From JAWOLE01 sp035263845 (lineage in GTDB: Bacteria > Acidobacteriota > Thermoanaerobaculia > UBA5066 > Gp7-AA6), in assembly GCA_035263845.1 (NCBI GenBank), contig DATFQY010000198.1, positions 1-64,000 on the forward strand: a stretch of DNA of 64,000 bases, given 5' to 3'. The notes below the pieces were generated by a model. It saw only the letters and a program-made list of their open reading frames with translations. It was not told where the DNA came from and made no database searches. A program made the position numbers and the translations under genes. Below are positions 23,669 through 31,332 of this stretch, piece after piece (positions within the stretch are counted from its first letter, which is position 1; each line of letters opens with the position of its first letter).

Positions 23669-25021
23669 CTAGAAGTTGACGACCGCCTGCAACTGGAACC
23701 TCTGGCTGTTTTTGCTGGCGGAAAGGATATCGGTGCCGGGCTCGGCGTCCGAGAACGCCGTCCGGTTGGAGAAGTCCATTCGGTACTCGAGCTTGAGATC
23801 CACCCAGTCGATCGGGTGGCGGGTCCGCGGGAACGTAGTCCCGGTTTTTCCGAGATCTCGGATCAGCCGCGAGAGGTGAAAGACCGGCGCGATCGTGACG
23901 GACTGGATGGTCTGACGAACGCCTGTGCGGGCGCCGTCGTTGTCCTTGAGGTACCCGTACCGAAGCGACGCGCCGAAGGCGTCCACGAAGTCGTAGTGGG
24001 TGAGAAACGAGAACCCGGACCAGTGGACCGTCTGTCCGTCCACCGCCGGGTCCTCGATCGGGATTCCGCGCTTGCGGAAAGAGAGGTTCTCCTCCCGCCC
24101 CCACACCGCCTCCGCCGCCAGGAGCAAGCGTGGCAGCGGCGTCCACGTCGCGTCGAGGTCCAGCACGCTTCGAACGTCGTCGTTGTTGTCGTCCTGCTCG
24201 GGCCCCGTGAATCCGCCGATTCCGAAGGTCAGCAGCCCGTCGCGGGAGATGGGTGTGATCCCGATCCGGCCACCGACGCTCTTGGCGTGGTTGTTGTCGT
24301 TGAAGTCGTCGTCGGTTACCTCCGCCTCCCAGCGGTTGACGACCCAGCCGCTGACGTCGAGCCACGGGGTGAACGCGTAGCTCGCCTGCAACCCGGTCAT
24401 CTTGTTGGGACGGGCGAAGGTGAAGACCTCCGACGTCGTCGCGGTCAGGAGAAGCGGCTCGTCGTGGCGCTCGATGCCGAAGGGGACGTCGAAACGCCCG
24501 ATCGAGAGCGCCAAGCCGGTCCCGAGCGGGACGACGCCCGTGATGTTGAACTTGTCGAGGTTGACGTGGGTCTCGGGCTCCTCGGCGCCGAACCTCTCGA
24601 TGCACTGGCCCGTGCCCGGACAGCCGAAGCCGGGATCGAACCCGTGCGTGTGGCGGTCGCGGTGACTCTCGACCTCCATGGCGGCGCCCGCCGAGAGCCA
24701 GGGCGAGAAGACCTTCGAAATGGCGAGGCCGAACTTGTCGAAGCGAAAGTTGGTCGCGCCAGGGTCGGACAAGGCAGCGCCGCCCCCGGCGAACTCGGGG
24801 ACCAACTGGATGCGCGAGTTGTAATTGAACGATCCGACGACGAAGCCGGTGACCCGCGCGCCGAAGAGCGTCGGGTGCGGAAGTCCGACCGCCTCGAGCG
24901 GCGTCTCCTGCTCGGGGGGCAGCGGCTTTTCTTCCTGTGTGGCCTGGGCGGCCGCGGCCGCGGGCTGCAGCGCACAGCCGGCGGCGACGGCCAGACAATG
25001 AATCCCGCGAAGAAATCTCAC
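23669..25021 (-). CDS. Outer-membrane beta-barrel porin (BBP2/OmpL-like)
   Basis: The 450-residue protein has a signal peptide (MRFLRGIHCLAVAAGCALQPAAAAAQ) followed by alternating amphipathic strands. It includes FVVGSFNYNSRIQ, LSIGRFDVPFGIERHDEPLLLTATTSEVFTFARP and ends in the aromatic QRFQLQAVVNF typical of barrels. The GRFDVPFGIE..P pattern is characteristic of the putative beta-barrel porin-2 group. GTG 25021 is selected by GAGGAGG upstream; reading frames extending farther 5' would lack a signal peptide. It is co-directional with the small Cys-rich gene upstream (62-base gap) and with two genes downstream. Confidence 0.82.
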   Translation of the reverse strand: MRFLRGIHCLAVAAGCALQPAAAAAQATQEEKPLPPEQETPLEAVGLPHPTLFGARVTGFVVGSFNYNSRIQLVPEFAGGGAALSDPGATNFRFDKFGLAISKVFSPWLSAGAAMEVESHRDRHTHGFDPGFGCPGTGQCIERFGAEEPETHVNLDKFNITGVVPLGTGLALSIGRFDVPFGIERHDEPLLLTATTSEVFTFARPNKMTGLQASYAFTPWLDVSGWVVNRWEAEVTDDDFNDNNHAKSVGGRIGITPISRDGLLTFGIGGFTGPEQDDNNDDVRSVLDLDATWTPLPRLLLAAEAVWGREENLSFRKRGIPIEDPAVDGQTVHWSGFSFLTHYDFVDAFGASLRYGYLKDNDGARTGVRQTIQSVTIAPVFHLSRLIRDLGKTGTTFPRTRHPIDWVDLKLEYRMDFSNRTAFSDAEPGTDILSASKNSQRFQLQAVVNF

Positions 25022-25083
25022 GGTTTCCTCCTCTCCATGCTTTTTCTCGGGAATGGCGCGCGCGAGAATTCGCACGCCCGCGG

Positions 25084-25401
25084 CTAACCGCGGGGAGGAG
25101 GATCGAGGATTTCCGGGGAGGGCGCGGGTTTCGCGATCGCTTCGTCGGAAACGACGCTGTCCGATGGCGCCGGGCCCGGAAGCGCGACGGCGGCGGGTGG
25201 AGCAAGCGCAATCGAAGGCGCGAGGAACGCGTCCGCGTCCGGCTTGTTGCACTGTTCCATGGAGCAGTCGCCCGCGGGGCAGCAGGACTCTCCATCGGGG
25301 CCCATGTGGCAGACGGAAGCGGGGGCGCAGTCGGGCAGAGTCCACAGGGAGAGTGCTTGCGCCGGCAGAAGGAGGACCAGGAGAAGGACCGCCCGCCTCA
25401 T
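25084..25401 (-). CDS. Small secreted cysteine-rich protein
   Basis: The 105-residue product begins with a clear signal peptide (MRRAVLLLVLLLPAQALS). A compact Cys cluster follows (DCAPASVCHMGPDGESCC, PAGDCSMEQC): seven cysteines with Met and His within about 30 residues. The C-terminal half is Pro/Ala-rich and probably disordered. It lies directly upstream of the BBP2-like porin on the same strand. Cys/Met/His content suggests metal binding or disulphide stabilisation, but no family is recognised. Confidence 0.6.
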   Translation of the reverse strand: MRRAVLLLVLLLPAQALSLWTLPDCAPASVCHMGPDGESCCPAGDCSMEQCNKPDADAFLAPSIALAPPAAVALPGPAPSDSVVSDEAIAKPAPSPEILDPPPRG

Positions 25402-25451
25402 TTTTCGGGGGATCTTATAACGGCTTCAAAAAGGGAGGGCCCCTCCTTCCT

Positions 25452-25490
25452 TGTCATCCTGAGCGAGGCCGAAGGCCAGCGAAGGATCTA
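25452..25490. repeat. REP-like repeat, direct copy
   Basis: The unit TGTCATCCTGAGCGAGGCCGAAGGCCAGCGAAGGATCTAC carries a GGCCGAAGGCC insertion. It pairs in inverted orientation with the copy at 25541-25586, so the 25441-25590 interval could form a large stem. Confidence 0.65.
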
Positions 25491-25540
25491 CTCGACTGAG
25501 CCGCGTGAAAACTCTCTCGCGGCTGCTCCACCAAGCTCCT

Positions 25541-25586
25541 TCCCTCGGCTTCGCTCGGGACTCGCTTCGCTTCCCTCAGCATGACA
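25541..25586. repeat. REP-like repeat, inverted copy
   Basis: TCCCTCGGCTTCGCTCGGGACTCGCTTCGCTTCCCTCAGCATGACA is the reverse complement of a TGTCATGCTGAGGGAAGCGAAGCGAG unit, with the GGCTTCGCTCGGGACTC extension linking it to the GACTC repeat family. Confidence 0.6.
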
Positions 25587-25619
25587 GAGGGGGCTGGCGC
25601 CCTCCCTTTGTCACCTTTG

Positions 25620-26948
25620 TCACATCGCGTGCTCCATGTCGTGGGGTTTCCCCCAGCGCAGGCGGAGGAACACGTGGGTGGAGAGAGGGCGGTTCCCGTA
25701 CGTCGAATCCAGTTCCGAAGGGTACTTGTAGCCGGTGAAGTCGAGCCCGGCTCCGAACCGAAGCCATGGAAGCAGCTCGAAGTCGCGGAAGTATCCGAAG
25801 GTGAGCGCCTTGATCTTCACGATCGTCGTGGCGACGGGCTGGCCGGGGAGCGCCCCCTCCTTCGTCAGTAGAAGCTGCAGGTTGCGGTCCACGTACTCCG
25901 CGCGAGCGTAGACCTGGTCCACGGGCGACGCCTGGAAGGCCCCCTCGAGCAGCCAGTAATCCGTGTAACCCTTCGGCGCGTTGGGATGCCGGACGGCCAG
26001 CGGAACGATCCGGAAAATGCCAAATGTGGACGGCTGTCCCTTGCCGCCGTCGTAGTCCCGGCCCCAGATCAGCGAGAACGCGACCGGACGGTCTCCGGCG
26101 GCGCCGTAGTGGAGCGACGCGGTCGCCCGGTGCTTGGTCCCCGGGAAGATCACCTCCGGGTCTTTCCGGGAGGCGTACGAAGCCTGCGCCGACCAACCCT
26201 CCGGCAGCTCCAGCCGGATTCTTCCCGAGGCCGAGTCGAGGGCGCCGTGCTCGAAGTCCCAGCGGTTCTCGTTGGGCTCCGCGCCATGAAACGCGGATCC
26301 CTCGAGGATGAGCCAGCGCCAGCCGAATCCCGCGGTGATCACGCCGAACGTGACGTGCGTGGAATCCTGGCCGTGATGCGACAGGGGAGCGGTCGGGTTC
26401 TCGCCGGCGGACGCGCGGTGCATGAAGGCGGTCGGGCCCAGGGCCGGCTCGCCGACCGGAGCGAGCTGCAGCCAGAACGCGCCGTCCGTTCCGACGGACC
26501 GGCGGTAGGTCGCCGACAGGTTCATCCAGAAGTCGTGAGGATGCTGGTAGTCGATCAGCGGCTGCCCCTCGAAGGTCTCGCCCTCCTGGAAGATCTCCGG
26601 GCTTCCGCGCTTCTCCATCGTGGCGGGCTCGATCGAGTTCATCAGCATCAGCGTCAGGCGCCCGCCGCCGAGGTCGTGCGAGGCGTGGAGCATGTTCCAG
26701 TTGGAGGACTCGAACGCCTCGTCGCCGGAAGGGCCGCCCTGCTTGTTGTAGACACCGCGGAAGATGCCCAGGTCCATGACATGCCAGCCGGGCATCGCCA
26801 TCCCGCCCATCGGGTCGTGCAGCGTCATGCCGGTCATGATCCACATGTCCGACTGGAAGAGGTTGCGGGAATCCGAGCCCTGTCCCGCCGCGGCCGGCGG
26901 GAGGCACAGCAGTCCGAGAACGGCGACAACCGCGATCTGGAAACGCAT
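25620..26948 (-). CDS. Putative outer-membrane beta-barrel protein (Met/His-rich N-terminus)
   Basis: The 442-residue protein has a signal peptide (MRFQIAVVAVLGLLCLPPAAAGQ) and then SDMWIMTGMTLHDPMGGMAMPGWHVMDLG, unusually rich in Met. Later motifs are DYQHPHDFWMNLSATYRR, MHRASAGENPTAPLSHHGQDSTHVTFGVITAGF and LILEGSAFHGAEPNENRWDF, with alternating strand patterns to the end (FLRLRW). I recall similar outer-membrane proteins near metal-resistance genes in other bacteria, but cannot name a family. ATG 26948 lies 58 bases from the divergent oxidoreductase gene. The REP-like repeats at 25452-25586 separate it from the Cys-rich gene downstream. Confidence 0.72.
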   Translation of the reverse strand: MRFQIAVVAVLGLLCLPPAAAGQGSDSRNLFQSDMWIMTGMTLHDPMGGMAMPGWHVMDLGIFRGVYNKQGGPSGDEAFESSNWNMLHASHDLGGGRLTLMLMNSIEPATMEKRGSPEIFQEGETFEGQPLIDYQHPHDFWMNLSATYRRSVGTDGAFWLQLAPVGEPALGPTAFMHRASAGENPTAPLSHHGQDSTHVTFGVITAGFGWRWLILEGSAFHGAEPNENRWDFEHGALDSASGRIRLELPEGWSAQASYASRKDPEVIFPGTKHRATASLHYGAAGDRPVAFSLIWGRDYDGGKGQPSTFGIFRIVPLAVRHPNAPKGYTDYWLLEGAFQASPVDQVYARAEYVDRNLQLLLTKEGALPGQPVATTIVKIKALTFGYFRDFELLPWLRFGAGLDFTGYKYPSELDSTYGNRPLSTHVFLRLRWGKPHDMEHAM

Positions 26949-27006
26949 TGGATCGGTGCCGTTATTATCCACGAACGCGGCGCTGCAAGATGCGAACGGC
27001 ACGGAC

Positions 27007-27639
27007 ATGACGGAAGTTGAAGGCGCGAGATTGCCTCCGGGACAAGTCCGGACGGCGAAATGGCCGGTGCTGACGTACGGCGCGACGCCGCGTCCGGATC
27101 TGTCGAAGTGGACGTTTCGCTGCACGGGGCTCGTCGAGAAGGAAGTCGCCTGGACCTGGGAGGAGTTTCGGAGGCTGCCTCGCGTCGAGATCGTCAGCGA
27201 CATCCACTGCGTTACCCGCTGGAGCCGTTTCGACAACCGGTGGGAGGGCGTCTCGGTGCGCGAGATCCTCTCCCGCGCGAAGGTCAAGGCCTCCGTCGTC
27301 GCGGTCCTCGTCCACACGGAGGAGGGGTACACGACCAACCTCGCGCTCGAGGACATCACAGCGCCCGACGCGCTGCTGGCGTTGAAGCACGACGGACAGG
27401 ATCTCGAGCCGGATCACGGCGGCCCGTGCCGGCTTGTGGTGCCACAGCTCTACTTCTGGAAGAGCGCGAAGTGGGTTCGCGAGTTCGAGTTCCTCAACGT
27501 GAATCCCCCGGGCTTCTGGGAGGTCAACGGGTACCACATGCGCGCGGATCCCTGGAAGGAAGAGCGCTTCTCGGCGGACGAAACGGACGCGATGCAGCGG
27601 CTGCGATCCGAGGCGGCGAAGAAGCTGCGGAAAAGATGA
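27007..27639 (+). CDS. Sulfite oxidase-fold molybdopterin oxidoreductase
   Basis: The 210-residue protein matches the Oxidored_molyb (sulfite oxidase/YedY) domain. Key parts are YGATPRPDLSKWTFRCTGLVEKEVAWTWEEFRRLP, SDIHCVTRWSRFDNRWEGVSVREIL with the Mo-ligating Cys68, EEGYTTNLALEDITAPDALLALKHDGQDLEPDHGGPCRLVVP, and WKSAKWVREFEF. There is no signal peptide or Tat motif, so it is predicted to be cytoplasmic, unlike YedY. No heme or dimerisation domain is present. ATG 27007 has no obvious ribosome site. It is divergent from the barrel gene and lexA follows after 161 bases. The substrate is unknown. Confidence 0.85.
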   Translation: MTEVEGARLPPGQVRTAKWPVLTYGATPRPDLSKWTFRCTGLVEKEVAWTWEEFRRLPRVEIVSDIHCVTRWSRFDNRWEGVSVREILSRAKVKASVVAVLVHTEEGYTTNLALEDITAPDALLALKHDGQDLEPDHGGPCRLVVPQLYFWKSAKWVREFEFLNVNPPGFWEVNGYHMRADPWKEERFSADETDAMQRLRSEAAKKLRKR

Positions 27640-27658
27640 CGACGGCTTCGGTTAGCGC

Positions 27659-27687
27659 TTGACTTACGCCAATATTACGCCTAGACT
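27659..27687 (+). promoter_or_regulatory. lexA promoter with internal direct repeat (candidate LexA operator)
   Basis: TTGACT (27659-27664) and TAGACT (27682-27687) are spaced by 17 bases, a near-consensus sigma70 promoter. The spacer consists of a direct repeat TTACGCC-AATA-TTACGCC (27664-27681, period 11). An operator placed between -35 and -10 would block polymerase and fits LexA autoregulation; the 11-base period matches that of the GTTC-N7-GTTC alphaproteobacterial LexA box. The assignment as operator is an inference. The leader would be about 107 bases long. Confidence 0.55.
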
Positions 27688-27800
27688 CCAGCAATGGCCG
27701 ATGGGCTGCTTCCCGCGGGCCCGGGAGGCAGCCGCGGTGGTCCCTCGGCCTAATTGATTATCGAAAGTATCCATATCTTCCTTATTTTGTTAGGGAGAAT

Positions 27801-28403
27801 ATGAATCTCACGAGACGTCAGAAGGACATTCTCGATTTTATTCGCACTTACAGGGCCAACCACGGGATCTCGCCGACCCAGAGAGAGATCCGCGAGAACT
27901 TCGGCCTCTCCTCTTTCGGCACGATTCAGAAGCACCTGAAGCGTCTCGAGGAAAAAGGCGCCCTCTCCCGGGAGTGGAACCGCAGCCGCGGCATCGCGCC
28001 CTCCGTCGAGCGCGCATCCTCGCGGGAAGTGGCCCTGTTGGGGTACGTCGCGGCCGGCCGTCCGATCGAGCCGTTTCCCGACGAGGAGCGCATCGAGGTC
28101 CCGGCCTCGCTGCTGGGGAAAGGGGAGCACTTCGTCCTGCGCGTCCGGGGAGACTCGATGATCGACGACGGCATCCGGGACGGGGACTACGTCGTCGTCG
28201 CCCGGCGCTCGACGGCCCAGAACGGGCAGACCGTCGTGGCCCTGGTGCGCGGCGAGGCGACCCTGAAACGCTATTACTCGGAAGGCTCCCGGGTCCGCCT
28301 CCAGCCGGCCAACGCTTCCATGAAACCCCTCTCGGTGGACACCCGCGACGTCACCGTCCAGGGAGTGGTCACCGGCCTCATCCGGAACTACGCCACCGCG
28401 TAA
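27801..28403 (+). CDS. lexA: LexA repressor (SOS regulator)
   Basis: LexA represses DNA-damage genes and cleaves itself when stimulated by RecA filaments. The 200-residue protein has the N-terminal winged helix-turn-helix (PTQREIRENFGLSSFGTIQKHLKRLEEKG), the autocleavage Ala85-Gly86 in GYVAAGRPIE, catalytic Ser119 in VRGDSMIDDGI and Lys156 in GEATLKRYY. All residues for self-cleavage are present. ATG 27801 has GGGAG just upstream. The start lies behind a 160-base AT-richer leader. recA is 12 kb away in the same window. Confidence 0.96.
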   Translation: MNLTRRQKDILDFIRTYRANHGISPTQREIRENFGLSSFGTIQKHLKRLEEKGALSREWNRSRGIAPSVERASSREVALLGYVAAGRPIEPFPDEERIEVPASLLGKGEHFVLRVRGDSMIDDGIRDGDYVVVARRSTAQNGQTVVALVRGEATLKRYYSEGSRVRLQPANASMKPLSVDTRDVTVQGVVTGLIRNYATA

Positions 28404-28433
28404 CTCTCAGCAATTCGGTCGATTCGGGGTTCA

Positions 28434-28509
28434 TGGAGGCGACGGGGGGATTCGAACCCCCGCATAAAGGTTTTGCAGACCTCTCCCTTAACCACTTGGG
28501 TACGTCGCC
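28434..28509 (-). tRNA. tRNA-Cys(GCA)
   Basis: The minus strand gives acceptor GGCGACG/CGTCGCC, D arm ACCCAAGTGGTTAAGGGA, anticodon loop CTGCAAA with GCA, T arm GGGGGTTCGAATCCCCC and an encoded CCA (28434-28436). A -10-like TAAAAT lies at 28525-28530 on the same strand. Confidence 0.95.
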
Positions 28510-28532
28510 ATGCCTGAGCGGCGCATTTTATC

Positions 28533-28550
28533 AGTGGACGAAGGTCCACT
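28533..28550. repeat. 7-bp hairpin AGTGGAC-GAAG-GTCCACT
   Basis: This is a perfect inverted repeat with a tetraloop in the 252-base space between the divergent tRNA-Cys and tRNA-Leu genes. It overlaps the likely tRNA-Cys promoter spacer. Nothing else recognisable lies between 28551 and 28740. Confidence 0.35.
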
Positions 28551-28761
28551 AGAGACAAGCCCCCGGCGTTGGCGGCGTGGAGGTGCACGAGGGTCCCGGC
28601 AGCCACCTGAAATGCTCCAATCGCCACATGCAGAAGCGCGCAACCGCCCGGCGCGAGTGCATCCGCGCCTCTCTTGCCCTGCCCGACGAGGAGTGATTTC
28701 TCGCCCCGAGTTCCCCTCGTCCGCTTCGATCGGGCCAAAATCGAATAGGATGATTCCGCCG

Positions 28762-28850
28762 GCCGGAGTGGCGGAATTGGTAGACGCACGGGACTTAAAA
28801 TCCCGAGGGCCGAAAGGCCCGTGCCGGTTCGATTCCGGCCTCCGGCACCA
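28762..28850 (+). tRNA. tRNA-Leu(TAA)
   Basis: Acceptor GCCGGAG pairs with CTCCGGC; the D arm contains GGCGGAATTGGTAGACGC; the anticodon loop CTTAAAA gives TAA; a long variable arm (GAGGGCCGAAAGGCCC) marks a class II tRNA; the T arm is GCCGGTTCGATTCCGGC; and ACCA is encoded. The rnc gene starts 41 bases later. Confidence 0.96.
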
Positions 28851-28891
28851 GAGCGGAATCACACGGAAAACCGAGGATTGAAGGCCGTTTC

Positions 28892-29608
28892 ATGAGCCAC
28901 GTCGCGCCCGACACGATCTCGGAATTCGAGCGGATCGTCGGGTACAAGTTCCAGGACCGGGACCTGCTCGCCCGGTCGCTGACGCACAAGTCCTTCGCCA
29001 ACGAGCGGCGCGAGACCTCTTCCTCGCACAACGAGAGGCTGGAGTTCCTCGGGGACACGGTCCTGGGCTTCGTCATCGGGGAGCTGATCTACCGCTCCTT
29101 CCCGAACCTCCAGGAGGGATCGCTCTCGAAGATCAAGGCGCACCTGGTTTCCTCCTCGACGCTGGCGGCGAAGGGGCGGGAGCTCGGGATCGGGCGCTTC
29201 CTGCGGATGGGGGCGGGGGAGGCGCGCTCCGGAGGCGCCGAGAAGCTGTCGCTCCTGGCCGACGGATTCGAGGCGATCGTCGCGGCGATCTACCTCGACG
29301 GAGGACTCGCGGCGGCCGAGGCGTTCCTCAAGCGGACCTTCCTTCCCGACGTCACCGGGATCGACATCGGGGACCTCTCCTTCCAGGATTACAAGACCGT
29401 GCTGCAGGAGTCGGCGCAGGCGCTGGGGCTGCCGCTGCCGGAGTACCGGATCGTGGACGAGTACGGGCCCGACCACGAGAAGGTCTTCGTCATCCAGGTC
29501 TTCTGGAACGGAGAAGCCTTCGCCTACGGCCGGGGCGCCTCCAAGCGCGAAGCCCAGCGCAAGGCCGCCAAGGAAGCCCTGAAGAAACTCGGCCGCCTCC
29601 CGGCCTAG
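28892..29608 (+). CDS. rnc: Ribonuclease III
   Basis: This endonuclease cuts double-stranded RNA in rRNA processing and mRNA turnover. The 238-residue protein contains the catalytic signature NERLEFLGD (47-55), followed by TVLGFVI, then the second metal-site stretch LLADGFEAIVAAIYLDGG. The C-terminal double-stranded RNA-binding domain is complete (DYKTVLQESAQALGLPLPEYRIV..GPDHEKVFVIQVFWNGEAFAYGRGASKREAQRKAAKEAL). It follows tRNA-Leu by 41 bases, perhaps sharing its transcript. Its stop overlaps the convergent dsbD-like stop by four bases. Confidence 0.96.
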   Translation: MSHVAPDTISEFERIVGYKFQDRDLLARSLTHKSFANERRETSSSHNERLEFLGDTVLGFVIGELIYRSFPNLQEGSLSKIKAHLVSSSTLAAKGRELGIGRFLRMGAGEARSGGAEKLSLLADGFEAIVAAIYLDGGLAAAEAFLKRTFLPDVTGIDIGDLSFQDYKTVLQESAQALGLPLPEYRIVDEYGPDHEKVFVIQVFWNGEAFAYGRGASKREAQRKAAKEALKKLGRLPA

Positions 29609-31332
29609 GGAGCTTTTTCGAGGCGCTTCAGGAAAGCGTCGGGGTCCTCGAAACCGACGAGACGAGCCTCGAGCGTTTCCTTGCCGGAGGCGTCGAGAAA
29701 GACGAGCGTCGGGACGCCGAGGATGGAGAACTTCCGGGAGAGGGCGACGACCTCGGGCGAGGCGGACTTCGTCATGTCGGCCTTGAAGATGGCGCGCTTG
29801 GTGAGCTCGCGGCGGACCCGGGGATCGGAGAAGGTCTTCTCGTCGAGCTCGCGGCAGGGGAGGCACCAGGAAGCCGAGAAGTCAATGATGGCGGGGCGCC
29901 CGGCGGACGCGACGTCGGATTCGACGTAGGGGCGCCACTCGGGAGCGGCGCTGGCCCCTCGAGGCACGAAGAAGAGCGCCGCGGCGAGGAAAGCGGCGGC
30001 GGCGGCGTAGCGGGCGGCCGGCCGCAGGCGCGCGCCCCGCAGGACGAGGGCCAGGCCGCCGATCACGAGGATCGCCGGAAGAAGCCAGTCGCCGAAGGGG
30101 CGGGGAAGGGCCGTCCTCAGGAAATAGGCCGCCATCGCCAGCAGCACCCAGCCGAAAACCGACTTGACCCCTTCCATCCACTCGCCGGCCCGCGGCAGGC
30201 GCCGGATACTTCCGGAGAAAGCCGCGAGGAAGAGGTACGGAAGGCCCAGGCCGAGGGAGAGGACGAAGAAGAAAAGGAACCCGAGCGCGGCGTTCTGGCG
30301 GGCCGCGACGAAAGCGAGGAGGCCGAGGACGAACGGACCGACGCAGGGAGCGGCGACGACTCCGACGAGGAGGCCCATGGCGTAGGCGCCGGCTCGGCCC
30401 GTGCGCGCGCCCGTCTTCTGCATCAGGGCGGTGGGCATGCGGATGTCGTAGAGGCCGAACATCGAGAGGGCCAGGGCCACGAGGACCACGGCCACGAAGC
30501 CGAGGACCCAGGGCGACTGCAGCGCGGCGCCGAAAAGCTTCCCGGAGAGGCCGGCGGCGACCCCGAGCGCCGAGTAGGTCGTCGCCATCCCGAGAACGTA
30601 GAGCGCCGCGAGGCCGAAGACCTTGGCCGATTCCCCCTTGGCCTGGCCCCCGAAGAAGGACACCGTCAGCGGGATGACCGGGTAGACGCAGGGCGTGAGG
30701 TTGAGAGCGAGGCCGCCGGCGAAAAGGAGCAGGAGAACCACGAAGTAGCCGCGCCGCTCGAGGAGCTGCCCGAAATCCTGGGATGCGCCGGCCGCGGAAG
30801 TCGAGGCTTCGCTCGCGGCGGCCGCGGGAGCCTGCGCGAGGGACACCGCCCCGCCGGCGAGCTTTTCGCCGCCGCCGCCCGCCGCAGCCGAGGCCTGAAA
30901 GCGCACCGAGGCGGGCGCGAGGCACTGCGTGTCGCTGCAAGCCTGGAACTCGATGGCGCCGGTCACCTTCTCGGCGGAGCCCTGGAGCGGGACCGTGATC
31001 GAGAAGGCGCCCTCATACACGGAGAGCGGCTTCTCGGCGAAGGCGAACTTCTTCAACATCCCTTCGGGATACTTCGGCTCTCCCGCCGCGACGCCGCCGG
31101 CGGGATCCACGGTCACCGAAGTCGCGATCAGGTAATCCTCGGAAGGATGGTGGCTGTTGACATGCCAGCCCGCCTCGAGCTTCGCGTCCAGGACGAGCGT
31201 CTTGCCCGTGGCGCCCGACTCGACGCGCGCATCGATCTTGAGCAGGCTCGCGGGCGCCGGGGCCGGGGCCGCGAACCCGGCCGCCGCCAGCAGGAAGAGG
31301 ACCGCGGCGCAGGCCGCCCTCGGGCGCGTCAT
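29605..31332 (-). CDS. dsbD: Thiol:disulfide interchange protein DsbD-like
   Basis: This inner-membrane protein carries electrons from cytoplasmic thioredoxin to the periplasm. The 575-residue product has a signal peptide and a periplasmic alpha domain (about 30-150) with the Cys pair in EFQACSDTQCLAP. A hydrophobic region of about eight helices includes GGLALNLTPCVYPVIPLTVSFFGG and GLLVGVVAAPCVGPFVLGLL, the two membrane cysteines. The C-terminal thioredoxin domain has FSASWCLPCRELD (Cys490/Cys493) and the cis-Pro segment GVPTLVFL. All three Cys pairs are present. The ATG overlaps the stop of the thioredoxin-TPR gene (ATGA). Confidence 0.93.
   Translation of the reverse strand: MTRPRAACAAVLFLLAAAGFAAPAPAPASLLKIDARVESGATGKTLVLDAKLEAGWHVNSHHPSEDYLIATSVTVDPAGGVAAGEPKYPEGMLKKFAFAEKPLSVYEGAFSITVPLQGSAEKVTGAIEFQACSDTQCLAPASVRFQASAAAGGGGEKLAGGAVSLAQAPAAAASEASTSAAGASQDFGQLLERRGYFVVLLLLFAGGLALNLTPCVYPVIPLTVSFFGGQAKGESAKVFGLAALYVLGMATTYSALGVAAGLSGKLFGAALQSPWVLGFVAVVLVALALSMFGLYDIRMPTALMQKTGARTGRAGAYAMGLLVGVVAAPCVGPFVLGLLAFVAARQNAALGFLFFFVLSLGLGLPYLFLAAFSGSIRRLPRAGEWMEGVKSVFGWVLLAMAAYFLRTALPRPFGDWLLPAILVIGGLALVLRGARLRPAARYAAAAAFLAAALFFVPRGASAAPEWRPYVESDVASAGRPAIIDFSASWCLPCRELDEKTFSDPRVRRELTKRAIFKADMTKSASPEVVALSRKFSILGVPTLVFLDASGKETLEARLVGFEDPDAFLKRLEKAP

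Noticed and set aside
28551..28740. A short gene between tRNA-Cys and tRNA-Leu
   Set aside because: Candidate frames lack ribosome sites, domains and sensible composition. Only the small hairpin at 28533-28550 and promoter-like bases are visible.
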